Shown: positions 10,133 through 25,319, counted from the first letter of the stretch. The stretch is DNA of 64,000 bases from Auanema rhodensis (GCA_964057225.1 OZ059899.1:868001-932000); one strand, 5' to 3'. Notes: generated by a model not told the origin, from the sequence alone. A program made the numbers and translations.

Positions 10133-12878
10133 TTAATTCTTCAGGGTGAAAATCGAGGATATAAGTGTGAACTTATATCAGTTGATATCTCGGTGCATTT
10201 TCAAGCTAGCGCAAATCTGATAACACAGATCGACGCAGCTTAAAAATCCGCATCGAATGCACTATACTACATTGAGAAACGCTTAATACAAAAATTAGTT
10301 ATGATCGTTTGAAAAATGATGCATTAGTGTATGTTGAGTTTCCATGTACACTCAACATTGCTTCCAAAAACATTTTGACAAAAATTTTTTCGAAAAATTT
10401 CAAAATAATTTAGCGAAAAGTAGATGTTTTTAGATTCCGTTTCTCAAGGCAAAGACGATGGACAATGTTATTCAACGAAAAAATTAATTCTTCAGGGTGA
10501 AAATCGAGGATATAAGTGGGAACTTATATCAGTTGATATCTCGGTGCTTTTTTAAGCTAGCGCAAAACTGATAACACAGATCGACGCAGCTTAAAAATCC
10601 GCATCGAATGCACTATACTACATTGAGAAACGCTTAATACAAAAATTAGTTATGATCGTTTGAAAAATGATGCATTAGTGTATGTTGAGTTTCCATGTAC
10701 ACTCAACATTGCTTCCAAAAACATTTTGACAAAAATTTTTTCGAAAAATTTCAAAATAATTTAGCAAAAAGTAGATGTTTTTAGATTCCTTTTTTCAAGG
10801 CAAAGACGATGGACAATGTTATTCAACGAAAAAATTAATTCTTCAGGGTGAAAATCGAGGATTTATGTGTGAACTCATATCAGTTGATATCTCGGTGCAT
10901 TTTTAAGCTAGCGCAAATCTGATAACACAGATCGACGCAGCTCAAAAATCCGCATCGAATGCACTATACTACATTGAGAAACGCTTAATACAAAAATTAG
11001 TTATGATCGTTTGAAAAATGATGCATTAGTGTATGTTGAGTTTCCATGTACACTCAACATTGCTTCCAAAAACATTTTGACAAAAATTTTTTCGAAAAAT
11101 TTCAAAATAATTTAGCAAAAAGTAGATGTTTTTAGATTCCGTTTTTCAAAGCAAAGACGATGGACAATGTTATTCAACGAAAAAAATAATTCTTCAGGGT
11201 GAAAATCGAGGATATAAGTGGGAACTTATATCAGTTGATATCTCGGTGCTTTTTTAAGCTAGCGCAAAACTGATAACACAGATCGACGCAGCTTAAAAAT
11301 CCGCATCGAATGCACTATACTACATTGAGAAACGCTTAATACAAAAATTAGTTATGATCGTTTGAAAAATGATGCATTAGTGTATGTTGAGTTTCCATGT
11401 ACACTCAACATTGCTTCCAAAAACATTTTGACAAAAATTTTTTCGAAAAATTTCAAAATAATTTAGCGAAGTAGATGTTTTTAGATTCCGTTTTTCAAGG
11501 CAAAGACGATGGACAATGTTATTCAACGAAAAAATTAATTCTTCAGGGTGAAAATCGAGGATATAAGTGTGAACTTATATCAGTTGATATCTCGGTGCAT
11601 TTTCAAGCTAGCGCAAATCTGATAACACAGATCGACGCAGCTTAAAAATCCGCATCGAATGCACTATACTACATTGAGAAACGCTTAATACAAAAATTAG
11701 TTATGATCGTTTGAAAAATGATGCATTAGTGTATGTTGAGTTTCCATGTACACTCAACATTGCTTCCAAAAACATTTTGACAAAAATTTTTTCGAAAAAT
11801 TTCAAAATAATTTAGCGAAAAGTAGATGTTTTTAGATTCCGTTTTTCAAGGCAAAGACGATGGACAATGTTATTCAACGAAAAAATTAATTCTTCAGGGT
11901 GAAAATCGAGGATATAAGTGGGAACTTATATCAGTTGATATCTCGGTGCTTTTTTAAGCTAGCGCAAAACTGATAACACAGATCGACGCAGCTTAAAAAT
12001 CCGCATCGAATGCACTATACTACATTGAGAAACGCTTAATACAAAAATTAGTTATGATCGTTTGAAAAATGATGCATTAGTGTATGTTGAGTTTCCATGT
12101 ACACTCAACATTGCTTCCAAAAACATTTTGACAAAAATTTTTTCGAAAAATTTCAAAATAATTTAGCAAAAAGTAGATGTTTTTAGATTCCTTTTTTCAA
12201 GGCAAAGACGATGGACAATGTTATTCAACGAAAAAATTAATTCTTCAGGGTGAAAATCGAGGATTTATGTGTGAACTCATATCAGTTGATATCTCGGTGC
12301 ATTTTTAAGCTAGCGCAAATCTGATAACACAGATCGACGCAGCTCAAAAATCCGCATCGAATGCACTATACTACATTGAGAAACGCTTAATACAAAAATT
12401 AGTTATGATCGTTTGAAAAATGATGCATTAGTGTATGTTGAGTTTCCATGTACACTCAACATTGCTTCCAAAAACATTTTGACAAAAATTTTTTCGAAAA
12501 ATTTCAAAATAATTTAGCAAAAAGTAGATGTTTTTAGATTCCGTTTTTCAAAGCAAAGACGATGGACAATGTTATTCAACGAAAAAAATAATTCTTCAGG
12601 GTGAAAATCGAGGATATAAGTGGGAACTTATATCAGTTGATATCTCGGTGCTTTTTTAAGCTAGCGCAAAACTGATAACACAGATCGACGCAGCTCAAAA
12701 ATCCGCATCGAATGCACTATACTACATTGAGAAACGCTTAATACAAAAATTAGTTATGATCGTTTGAAAAATGATGCATTAGTGTATGTTGAGTTTCCAT
12801 GTACACTCAACATTGCTTCCAAAAACATTTTGACAAAAATTTTTTCGAAAAATTTCAAAATAATTTAGCAAAAAGTAG
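10073..12878 (+). repeat. 4-monomer higher-order repeat, two tandem copies
   Basis: Units 10073, 10424, 10775 and 11126 recur in order as 11475, 11826, 12177 and 12528. Shared markers are TAA at codon 57 with an otherwise open 5' half in unit 1, GTGGGAAC in unit 2, the rare ATTTATGTG in unit 3 (about 10860 and 12263), and A25 plus GTGGGAAC in unit 4. The first copy is 1,402 bp because the 11126 monomer is 349 bp: two A are missing before 11475. Differences noticed: C at 10443 only in copy 1, and CAA instead of TAA at codon 57 in 12528. Confidence 0.85.
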
Positions 12879-15820
12879 ATGTTTTTAGATTCCTTTTTTC
12901 AAGGCAAAGACGATGGACAATGTTATTCAACGAAAAAATTAATTCTTCAGGGTGAAAATCGAGGATATAAGTGTGAACTTATATCAGTTGATATCTCGGT
13001 GCTTTTTTAAGCTAGCGCAAATCTGATAACACAGATCGACGCAGCTTAAAAATCCGCATCGAATGCACTATACTACATTGAGAAACGCTTAATACAAAAA
13101 TTAGTTATGATCGTTTGAAAAATGATGCATTAGTGTATGTTGAGTTTCCATGTACACTCAACATTGCTTCCAAAAACATTTTGACAAAAATTTTTTCGAA
13201 AAATTTCAAAATAATTTAGCAAAAAGTAGATGTTTTTAGATTCCGTTTTTCAAGGCAAAGACGATGGACAATGTTATTCAACGAAAAAAATAATTCTTCA
13301 GGGTGAAAATCGAGGATATAAGTGTGAACTTATATCAGTTGATATCTCGGTGCATTTTTAAGCTAGCGCAAATCTGATAACACAGATCGACGTAGCTTAA
13401 AAATCCGCATCGAATGCACTATACTACATTGAGAAACGCTTAATACAAAAATTAGTTATGATCGTTTGAAAAATGATGCATTAGTGTATGTTGAGTTTCC
13501 ATGTACACTCAACATTGCTTCCAAAAACATTTTGACAAAAATTTTTTCGAAAAATTTCAAAATAATTTAGCAAAAAGTAGATGTTTTTAGATTCCTTTTT
13601 TCAAGGCAAAGACGATGGACAATGTTATTCAACGAAAAAATTAATTCTTCAGGGTGAAAATCGAGGATATAAGTGTGAACTTATATCAGTTGATATCTCG
13701 GTGCTTTTTTAAGCTAGCGCAAATCTGATAACACTGATCGACGCAGCTTAAAAATCCGCATCGAATGCACTATACTACATTGAGAAACGCTTAATACAAA
13801 AATTAGTTATGATCGTTTGAAAAATGATGCATTAGTGTATGTTGAGTTTCCATGTACACTCAACATTGCTTCCAAAAACATTTTGACAAAAATTTTTTCG
13901 AAAAATTTCAAAATAATTTAGCAAAAAGTAGATGTTTTTAGATTCCGTTTTTCAAGGCAAAGACGATGGACAATGTTATTCAACAAAAAAATTAATTCTT
14001 CAGGGTGAAAATCGAGGATATAAGTGTGAACTTATATCAGTTGATATCTCGGTGCATTTTCAAGCTAGCGCAAATCTGATAACACAGATCGACGCAGCTC
14101 AAAAATCCGCATCGAATGCACTATACTACATTGAGAAACGCTTAATACAAAAATTAGTTATGATCGTTTGAAAAATGATGCATTAGTGTATGTTGAGTTT
14201 CCATGTACACTCAACATTGCTTCCAAAAACATTTTGACAAAAATTTTTTCGAAAAATTTCAAGATAATTTAGCGAAAAGTAGATGTTTTTAGATTCCGTT
14301 TTTCAAGGCAAAGACGATGGACAATGTTATTCAACGAAAAAATTAATTCTTCAGGGTGAAAATCGAAGATATAAGTGTGAACTTATATCAGTTGATATCT
14401 CGGTGCATTTTCAAGCTAGCGCAAATCTGATAACACAGATCGACGCAGCTCAAAAATCCGCATCGAATGCACTATACTACATTAAGAAACGCTTAATACA
14501 AAAATTAGTTATGATCGTTTGAAAAATGATGCATTAGTGTATGTTGAGTTTCCATGTACACTCAACATTGCTTCCAAAAACATTTTGACAAAGATTTTTT
14601 CGAAAAATTTCAAAATAATTTAGCGAAAAGTAGATGTTTTTAGATTCCGTTTTTCAAGGCAAAGACGATGGACAATGTTATTCAACGAAAAAAATAATTC
14701 TTCAGGGTGAAAATCGAGGATATAAGTGTGAACTTATATCAGTTGATATCTCGGTGCATTTTTAAGCTAGCGCAAATCTGATAACACAGATCGACGCAGC
14801 TCAAAAATCCGCATCGAATGCACTATACTACATTAAGAAACGCTTAATACAAAAATTAGTTATGATCGTTTGAAAAATGATGCATTAGTGTATGTTGAGT
14901 TTCCATGTACACACAACATTGCTTCCAAAAACATTTTGACAAAAATTTTTTCGAAAAATTTCAAAATAATTTAGCGAAAAGTAGATGTTTTTAGATTCCG
15001 TTTTTCAAGGCAAAGACGATGGACAATGTTATTCATCGAAAAAATTAATTCTTCAGGGTGAAAATCGAGCATATAAGTGTGAACTTATATCAGTTGATAT
15101 CTCGGTGCATTTTCAAGCTAGCGCAAATCTGATAACACAGATCGACGCAGCTCAAAAATCCGCATCGAATGCACTATACTACATTGAGAAACGCTTAATA
15201 CAAAAATTAGTTATGATCGTTTGAAAAATGATGCATTAGTGTATGTTGAGTTTCCATGTACACTCAACATTGCTTCCAAAAACATTTTGACACAAATTTT
15301 TTCGAAAAATTTCAAAATAATTTAGCAAAAAGTAGATGTTTTTAGATTCCGTTTTTCAAGGCAAAGACGATGGACATTGTTATTCAACGAAAAAAATAAT
15401 TCTTCAGGGTGAAAATCGAGGATATAAGTGTGAACTTATATCAGTTGATATCTCGGTGCTTTTTTAAGCTAGCGCAAATCTGATAACACAGATCGACGCA
15501 GCTCAAAAATCCGCATCGAATGCACTATACTACATTGAGAAACGCTTAATACAAAAATTAGTTATGATCGTTTGAAAAATGATGCATTAGTGTATGTTGA
15601 GTTTCCATGTACACTCAACATTGCTTCCAAAAACATTTTGACAAAATTTTTTCGAAAAATTTCAAGATAATTTAGCGAAAAGTAGATGTTTTTAGATTCC
15701 GTTTTTCTAGGCAAAGACGATGGACAATGTTATTCAACGAAAAAAATGATTCTTCAGGGTGAAAATCGAGGATATAAGTGTGAACTTATATCAGTTGATA
15801 TCTCGGTGCTTTTTTAAGCT
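12879..15820 (+). repeat. Less homogenised patch rich in private variants
   Basis: Monomers here carry changes I see nowhere else in the window: CACTGATCG near 13732, AAGATTTTTTCG near 14592, ACACACAAC near 14911, GAGCATATAAG near 15067, GACACAAATT near 15289, GGACATTG near 15373, TTTTTCTAGGC near 15705 and AAAATGATTC near 15745. The 15336 monomer is 350 bp because one A is missing in its A tract near 15645. The patch separates the 4-mer repeat from the next copy of block S and may be an older, less exchanged segment. Confidence 0.75.
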
Positions 15821-17852
15821 AGCGCAAATCTGATAACACAGATCGACGCAGCTCAAAAATCCGCATCGAATGCACTATACTACATTGAGAAACGCTTAAT
15901 ACAAAAATTAGTTATGATTGTTTGAAAAATGATGCATTAGTGTATGTTGAGTTTCCATGTACACTCAACATTGCTTCCAAAAACATTTTGACAAAAATTT
16001 TTTCGAAAAATTTCAAGATAATTTAGCGAAAAGTAGATGTTTTTAAATTCCGTTTTTCAAGGCAAAGACGATGGACAATGTTATTCAACGAAAAAATTAA
16101 TTCTTCAGGGTGAAAATCGAGGATATAAGTGTGAACTTATATCAGTTGATATCTCGGTGCATTTTCAAGCTAGCGCAAATCTGATAACACAGATCGACGC
16201 AGCTCAAAAATCCGCATCGAATGCACTATACTACATTGAGAAACGCTTAATACAAAAATTAGTTATGATCGTTTGAAAAATGATGCATTAGTGTATGTTG
16301 AGTTTCCATGTACACTCAACATTGCTTCCAAAAACATTTTGACAAAAATTTTTTCGAAAAATTTCAAGATAATTTAGCGAAAAGTAGATGTTTTTAGATT
16401 CCGTTTTTCAAGGCAAAGACGATGGACAATGTTATTCAACGAAAAAATTAATTCTTCAGGGTGAAAATCGAGGATATAAGTGTGAACTTATATCAGTTGA
16501 TATCTCGGTGCATTTTCAAGCTAGCGCAAATCTGATAACACAGATCGACGCAGCTCAAAAATCCGCATCGAATGCACTATACTACATTAAGAAACGCTTA
16601 ATACAAAAATTAGTTATGATCGTTTGAAAAATTATGCATTAGTGTATGTTGAGTTTCCATGTACACTCAACATTGCTTCCAAAAACATTTTGACAAAAAT
16701 TTTTTCGAAAAATTTCAAAATAATTTAGCGAAAAGTAGATGTTTTTAGATTCCGTTTTTCAAGGCAAAGACGATGGACAATGTTATTCAACGAAAAAAAT
16801 AATTCTTCAGGGTGAAAATCGAGGATATAAGTGTGAACTTATATCAGTTGATATCTCGGTGCATTTTTAAGCTAGCGCAAATCTGATAACACAGATCGAC
16901 GTAGCTTAAAAATCCGCATCGAATGCACTATACTACATTAAGAAACGCTTAATACAAAAATTAGTTATGATCGTTTGAAAAATGATGCATTAGTGTATGT
17001 TGAGTTTCCATGTACACTCAACATTGCTTCCAAAAACATTTAGACAAAAATTTTTTTCGAAAAATTTCAAAATAATTTAGCGAAAAGTAGATGTTTTTAG
17101 ATTCCGTTTTTCAAGGCAAAGACGATGGACAATGTTATTCATCGAAAAAATTAATTCTTCAGGGTGAAAATCGAGGATATAAGTGTGAACTTATATCAGT
17201 TGATATCTCGGTGCATTTTCAAGCTAGCGCAAATCTGATAACACAGATCGACGCAGCTCAAAAATCCGCATCGAATGCACTATACTACATTAAGAAACGC
17301 TTAATACAAAAATTAGTTATGATCGTTTGAAAAATGATGCATTAGTGTATGTTGAGTTTCCATGTACACTCAACATTGCTTCCAAAAACATTTTGACAAA
17401 AATTTTCTCGAAAAATTTCAAAATAATTTAGCGAAAAGTAGATGTTTTTAGATTCCGTTTTTCAAGGCAAAGACGATGGACAATGTTATTCATCGAAAAA
17501 ATTAATTCTTCAGGGTGAAAATCGAGGATATAAGTGTGAACTTATATCAGTTGATATCTCGGTGCATTTTCAAGCTAGCGCAAATCTGATAACACAGATC
17601 GACGCAGCTCAAAAATCCGCATCGAATGCACTATACTACATTGAGAAACGCTTAATACAAAAATTAGTTATGATCGTTTGAAAAATGATGCATTAGTGTA
17701 TGTTGAGTTTCCATGTACACTCAACATTGCTTCCAAAAACATTTTGACAAAAATTTTTTCGAAAAATTTCAAAATAATTTAGCAAAAAGTAGATGTTTTT
17801 AGATTCCGTTTTTCAAGGCAAAGACGATGGACAATGTTATTCAACGAAAAAA
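15820..17852 (+). repeat. Block S, second copy
   Basis: This matches 8098-10132 at offset 7,720, including the GATTG change at about 15918, AAT at codon 4 (16037), AAAATTATGC and the 352-bp monomer (16739). Identity ends at position 61 of the 17793 monomer. From there the sequence follows the version leading to an inverted block, as at 958-1104. The left edge is approximate because the neighbouring monomers are similar. Confidence 0.82.
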
Positions 17853-18353
17853 ATAATTCTTCAGGGTGAAAATCGAGGATATAAGTGTGAACTTATATCA
17901 GTTGATATCTCGGTGCTTTTTTAAGCTAGCGCAAATCTGCTAATGCATCATTTTTCAAACAATCATAACTAATTTTTGTATTAAGCGTTTCTCAATGTAG
18001 TATAGTGCATTCGATGCGGATTTTTGAGCTGCGTCGATCTGTGTTATCAGATTTGCGCTAGCTTAAAAAAGCACCGAGATATCAACTGATATAAGTTCAC
18101 ACTTATATCCTCGATTTTCACCCTGAAGAATTATTTTTTTCGTTGAATAACATTGTCCATCGTCTTTGCCTTGAAAAACGGAATCTAAAAACATCTACTT
18201 TTTGCTAAATTATTTTGAAATTTTTCGAAAAAATTTTTGTCAAAATGTTTTTGGAAGCAATGTTGAGTGTACATGGAAACTCAACATACACTAATGCATC
18301 ATTTTTCAAACGATCATAACTAATTTTTGTATTAAGCGTTTCTCAATGTAGTA
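17634..18353. repeat. Inverted repeat: 306-bp arms, 108-bp spacer (copy 2)
   Basis: The arms are 17634-17939 (forward) and 18048-18353 (reverse) around spacer 17940-18047. The structure is identical to that at 799-1518, carried along in the 16.8 kb duplication. Confidence 0.88.
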
Positions 18354-19266
18354 ATCTAAAAACATCTACTTTTCGCTAAATTATTTTGAAATTTTTCGAA
18401 AAAATTTTTGTCAAAATGTTTTTGGAAGCAATGTTGAGTGTACATGGAAACTCAACATACACTAATGCATCATTTTTCAAACGATCATAACTAATTTTTG
18501 TATTAAGCGTTTCTCAATGTAGTATAGTGCATTCGATGCGGATTTTTAAGCTGCGTCGATCTGTGTTATCAGTTTTGCGCTAGCTTAAAAAAGCACCGAG
18601 ATATCAACTGATATAAGTTCCCACTTATATCCTCGATTTTCACCCTGAAGAATTAATTTTTTCGTTGAATAACATTGTCCATCGTCTTTGCCTTGAAAAA
18701 CGGAATCTAAAAACATCTACTTTTCGCTAAATTATTTTGAAATTTTTCGAAAAAATTTTTGTCAAAATGTTTTTGGAAGCAATGTTGAGTGTACATGGAA
18801 ACTCAACATACACTAATGCATCATTTTTCAAACGATCATAACTAATTTTTGTATTAAGCGTTTCTCAATGTAGTATAGTGCATTCGATGCGGATTGTTGA
18901 GCTGCGTCGATCTGTGTTATCAGATTTGCGCTAGCTTAAAAATGCACCGAGATATCAACTGATATGAGTTCACACATATATCCTCGATTTTCACCCTGAA
19001 GAATTAATTTTTTCGTTGAATAACATTGTCCATCGTCTTTGCCTCGAAAAAAGGAATCTAAAAACATCTACTTTTTGCTAAATTATTTTGAAATTTTTCG
19101 AAAAAATTTTTGTCAAAATGTTTTTGGAAGCAATGTTGAGTGTACATGGAAACTCAACATACACTAATGCATCATTTTTCAAACGATCATAACTAATTTT
19201 TGTATTAAGCGTTTCTCAATGTAGTATAGTGCATTCGATGCGGATTTTTAAGCTGCGTCGATCTGT
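17940..19266 (-). repeat. Inverted satellite block, copy 2 (1,327 bp)
   Basis: This has the same junctions as at 1105-2431, shifted by 16,835: forward stops at position 147, reverse runs from position 255, the 180-bp internal deletion is at 18353/18354, and the right junction is at 19266 followed by the unmatched A. The rare C of copy 1 (2210) is present at 19045. It forms the same two inverted repeats with its flanks. Confidence 0.95.
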
Positions 19267-20249
19267 AAGGATATAAGTGGGAACTTATATCAGTTGATAT
19301 CTCGGTGCTTTTTTAAGCTAGCGCAAAACTGATAACACAGATCGACGCAGCTTAAAAATCCGCATCGAATGCACTATACTACATTGAGAAACGCTTAATA
19401 CAAAAATTAGTTATGATCGTTTGAAAAATGATGCATTAGTGTATGTTGAGTTTCCATGTACACTCAACATTGCTTCCAAAAACATTTTGACAAAAATTTT
19501 TTCGAAAAATTTCAAAATAATTTAGCAAAAAGTAGATGTTTTTAGATTCCTTTTTTCAAGGCAAAGACGATGGACAATGTTATTCAACGAAAAAATTAAT
19601 TCTTCAGGGTGAAAATCGAGGATATATGTGTGAACTCATATCAGTTGATATCTCGGTGCATTTTTAAGCTAGCGCAAATCTGATAACACAGATCGACGCA
19701 GCTCAACAATCCGCATCGAATGCACTATACTACATTGAGAAACGCTTAATACAAAAATTAGTTATGATCGTTTGAAAAATGATGCATTAGTGTATGTTGA
19801 GTTTCCATGTACACTCAACATTGCTTCCAAAAACATTTTGACAAAAATTTTTTCGAAAAATTTCAAAATAATTTAGCGAAAAGTAGATGTTTTTAGATTC
19901 CGTTTTTCAAGGCAAAGACGATGGACAATGTTATTCAACGAAAAAATTAATTCTTCAGGGTGAAAATCGAGGATATAAGTGGGAACTTATATCAGTTGAT
20001 ATCTCGGTGCTTTTTTAAGCTAGCGCAAAACTGATAACACAGATCGACGCAGCTTAAAAATCCGCATCGAATGCACTATACTACATTGAGAAACGCTTAA
20101 TACAAAAATTAGTTATGATCGTTTGAAAAATGATGCATTAGTGTATGTTGAGTTTCCATGTACACTCAACATTGCTTCCAAAAACATTTTGACAAAAATT
20201 TTTTCGAAAAATTTCAAAATAATTTAGCAAAAAGTAGATGTTTTTAGAT
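18354..20249. repeat. Long inverted repeat: about 913-bp arms, 70-bp spacer (copy 2)
   Basis: The arms are 18354-19266 (reverse) and 19337-20249 (forward) around spacer 19267-19336. The mismatch at 19045 is the same as in copy 1, so the two copies share the inversion event rather than arising separately. Confidence 0.87.
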
Positions 20250-23200
20250 TCCTTTTTTCAAGGCAAAGACGATGGACAATGTTATTCAACGAAAAAATTA
20301 ATTCTTCAGGGTGAAAATCGAGGATATATGTGTGAACTCATATCAGTTGATATCTCGGTGCATTTTTAAGCTAGCGCAAATCTGATAACACAGATCGACG
20401 CAGCTCAACAATCCGCATCGAATGCACTATACTACATTGAGAAACGCTTAATACAAAAATTAGTTATGATCGTTTGAAAAATGATGCATTAGTGTATGTT
20501 GAGTTTCCATGTACACTCAACATTGCTTCCAAAAACATTTTGACAAAAATTTTTTCGAAAAATTTCAAGATAATTTAGCGAAAAGTAGATGTTTTTAGAT
20601 TCCGTTTTTCAAGGCAAAGACGATGGACAATGTTATTCAACGAAAAAATTAATTCTTCAGGGTGAAAATCGAGGATATAAGTGTGAACATATATCAGTTG
20701 ATATCTCGGTGCATTTTCAAGCTAGCGCAAATCTGATAACACAGATCGACGCAGCTCAAAAATCCGCATCGAATGCACTATACTACATTGAGAAACGCTT
20801 AATACAAAAATTAGTTATGATCGTTTGAAAAATGATGCATTAGTGTATGTTGAGTTTCCATGTACACTCAACATTGCTTCCAAAAACATTTTGACAAAAA
20901 TTTTTTCGAAAAATTTCAAGATAATTTAGCGAAAAGTAGATGTTTTTAGATTTCGTTTTTCAAGGCAAAGACGATGGACAATGTTATTCAACGAAAAAAT
21001 TAATTCTTCAGGGTGAAAATTGAGGATATAAGTGTGAACTTATATCAGTTGATATCTCGGTGCATTTTCAAGCTAGCGCAAATCTGATAACACAGATCGA
21101 CGCAGCTCAACAATCCGCATCGAATGCACTATACTACATTGAGAAACGCTTAATACAAAAATTAGTTATGATCGTTTGAAAAATGATGCATTAGTGTATG
21201 TTGAGTTTCCATGTACACTCAACATTGCTTCCAAAAACATTTTGACAAAAATTTTTTCGAAAAATTTCAAGATAATTTAGCGAAAAGTAGATGTTTTTAG
21301 ATTTCGTTTTTCAAGGCAAAGACGATGGACAATGTTATTCAACGAAAAAATTAATTCTTCAGGGTGAAAATCGAGGATATAAGTGTGAACATATATCAGT
21401 TGATATCTCGGTGCATTTTCAAGCTAGCGCAAATCTGATAACACAGATCGACGCAGCTCAAAAATCCGCATCGAATGCACTATACTACATTGAGAAACGC
21501 TTAATACAAAAATTAGTTATGATCGTTTGAAAAATGATGCATTAGTGTATGTTGAGTTTCCATGTACACTCAACATTGCTTCCAAAAACATTTTGACAAA
21601 AATTTTTTCGAAAAATTTCAAGATAATTTAGCGAAAAGTAGATGTTTTTAGATTCCGTTTTTCAAGGCAAAGACGATGGACAATGTTATTCAACGAAAAA
21701 ATTAATTCTTCAGGGTGAAAATCGAGGATATATGTGTGAACTCATATCAGTTGATATCTCGGTGCATTTTTAAGCTAGCGCAAATCTGATAACACAGATC
21801 GACGCAGCTCAACAATCCGCATCGAATGCACTATACTACATTGAGAAACGCTTAATACAAAAATTAGTTATGATCGTTTGAAAAATGATGCATTAGTGTA
21901 TGTTGAGTTTCCATGTACACTCAACATTGCTTCCAAAAACATTTTGACAAAAATTTTTTCGAAAAATTTCAAAATAATTTAGCGAAAAGTAGATGTTTTT
22001 AGATTCCGTTTTTCAAGGCAAAGACGATGGACAATGTTATTCAACGAAAAAATTAATTCTTCAGGGTGAAAATCGAGGATATAAGTGGGAACTTATATCA
22101 GTTGATATCTCGGTGCTTTTTTAAGCTAGCGCAAAACTGATAACACAGATCGACGCAGCTTAAAAATCCGCATCGAATGCACTATACTACATTGAGAAAC
22201 GCTTAATACAAAAATTAGTTATGATCGTTTGAAAAATGATGCATTAGTGTATGTTGAGTTTCCATGTACACTCAACATTGCTTCCAAAAACATTTTGACA
22301 AAAATTTTTTCGAAAAATTTCAAAATAATTTAGCGAAAAGTAGATGTTTTTAGATTCCGTTTTTCAAGGCAAAGACGATGGACAATGTTATTCAACGAAA
22401 AAATTAATTCTTCAGGGTGAAAATCGAGGATATAAGTGGGAACTTATATCAGTTGATATCTCGGTGCATTTTTAAGCTAGCGCAAATCTGATAACACAGA
22501 TCGACGCAGCTCAACAATCCGCATCGAATGCACTATACTACATTGAGAAACGCTTAATACAAAAATTAGTTATGATCGTTTGAAAAATGATGCATTAGTG
22601 TATGTTGAGTTTCCATGTACACTCAACATTGCTTCCAAAAACATTTTGACAAAAATTTTTTCGAAAAATTTCAAGATAATTTAGCGAAAAGTAGATGTTT
22701 TTAGATTCCGTTTTTCAAGGCAAAGACGATGGACAATGTTATTCAACGAAAAAATTAATTCTTCAGGGTGAAAATCGAGGATATAAGTGTGAACATATAT
22801 CAGTTGATATCTCGGTGCATTTTCAAGCTAGCGCAAATCTGATAACACAGATCGACGCAGCTCAAAAATCCGCATCGAATGCACTATACTACATTGAGAA
22901 ACGCTTAATACAAAAATTAGTTATGATCGTTTGAAAAATGATGCATTAGTGTATGTTGAGTTTCCATGTACACTCAACATTGCTTCCAAAAACATTTTGA
23001 CAAAAAATTTTTCGAAAAATTTCAAGATAATTTAGCGAAAAGTAGATGTTTTTAGATTCCGTTTTTCAAGGCAAAGACGATGGACAATGTTATTCAACGA
23101 AAAAATTAATTCTTCAGGGTGAAAATTGAGGATATAAGTGTGAACTTATATCAGTTGATATCTCGGTGCATTTTCAAGCTAGCGCAAATCTGATAACACA

Positions 23201-25319
23201 GATCGACGCAGCTCAAAAATCCGCATCGAATGCACTATACTACATTAAGAAACGCTTAATACAAAATTTAGTTATGATCGTTTGAAAAATGATGCATTAG
23301 TGTATGTTGAGTTTCCATGTACACTCAACATTGCTTCCAAAAACATTTTGACAAAAATTTTTTCGAAAAATTTCAAAATAATTTAGCAAAAAGTAGATGT
23401 TTTTAGATTCCGTTTTTCAAAGCAAAGACGATGGACAATGTTATTCAACGAAAAAAATAATTCTTCAGGGTGAAAATCGAGGATATAAGTGGGAACTTAT
23501 ATCAGTTGATATCTCGTTGCTTTTTTAAGCTAGCGCAAAACTGATAACACAGATCGACGCAGCTTAAAAATCCGCATCGAATGCACTATACTACATTGAG
23601 AAACGCTTAATACAAAAATTAGTTATGATCGTTTGAAAAATGATGCATTAGTGTATGTTGAGTTTCCATGTACACTCAACATTGCTTCCAAAAACATTTT
23701 GACAAAAATTTTTTCGAAAAATTTCAAAATAATTTAGCAAAAAGTAGATGTTTTTAGATTCCTTTTTTCAAGGCAAAGACGATGGACAATGTTATTCAAC
23801 GAAAAAATTAATTCTTCAGGGTGAAAATCGAGGATATAAGTGTGAACTTATATCAGTTGATATCTCGGTGCTTTTTTAAGCTAGCGCAAATCTGATAACA
23901 CAGATCGACGCAGCTTAAAAATCCGCATCGAATGCACTATACTACATTGAGAAACGCTTAATACAAAAATTAGTTATGATCGTTTGAAAAATGATGCATT
24001 AGTGTATGTTGAGTTTCCATGTACACTCAACATTGCTTCCAAAAACATTTTGACAAAAATTTTTTCGAAAAATTTCAAAATAATTTAGCAAAAAGTAGAT
24101 GTTTTTAGATTCCGTTTTTCAAGGCAAAGACGATGAACAATGTTATTCAACGAAAAAAATAATTCTTCAGGGTGAAAATCGAGGATATAAGTGTGAACTT
24201 ATATCAGTTGATATCTCGGTGCTTTTTTAAGCTAGCGCAAATCTGATAACACAGATCGACGCAGCTTAAAAATCCGCATCGAATGCACTATACTACATTG
24301 AGAAACGCTTAATACAAAAATTAGTTATGATCGTTTGAAAAATGATGCATTAGTGTATGTTGAGTTTCCATGTACACTCAACATTGCTTCCAAAAACATT
24401 TTGACAAAAATTTTTTCGAAAAATTTCAAGATAATTTAGCGAAAAGTAGATGTTTTTAGATTCCGTTTTTCAAGGCAAAGACGATGGACAATGTTATTCA
24501 ACGAAAAAATTAATTCTTCAGGGTGAAAATCGAGGATATAAGTGTGAACTTATATCAGTTGATATCTCGGTGCATTTTCAAGCTAGCGCAAATCTGATAA
24601 CACAGATCGACGCAGCTCAAAAATCCGCATCGAATGCACTATACTACATTGAGAAACGCTTAATACAAAAATTAGTTATGATCGTTTGAAAAATGATGCA
24701 TTAGTGTATGTTGAGTTTCCATGTACACTCAACATTGCTTCCAAAAACATTTTGACAAAAATTTTTTCGAAAAATTTCAAGAAAATTTAGCGAAAAGTAG
24801 ATGTTTTTAGATTCCGTTTTTCAAGGCAAAGACGATGGACAATGTTATTCAACGAAAAAATTAATTCTTCAGGGTGAAAATCGAGGATATAAGTGTGAAC
24901 ATATATCAGTTGATATCTCGGTGCATTTTCAAGCTAGCGCAAATCTGATAACACAGATCGACGCAGCTCAAAAATCCGCATCGAATGCACTATACTACAT
25001 TGAGAAACGCTTAATACAAAAATTAGTTATGATTGTTTGAAAAATGATGCATTAGTGTATGTTGAGTTTCCATGTACACTCAACATTGCTTCCAAAAACA
25101 TTTTGACAAAAATTTTTTCGAAAAATTTCAAGATAATTTAGCGAAAAGTAGATGTTTTTAAATTCCGTTTTTCAAGGCAAAGACGATGGACAATGTTATT
25201 CAACGAAAAAATTAATTCTTCAGGGTGAAAATCGAGGATATAAGTGTGAACTTATATCAGTTGATATCTCGGTGCATTTTCAAGCTAGCGCAAATCTGAT
25301 AACACAGATCGACGCAGCT

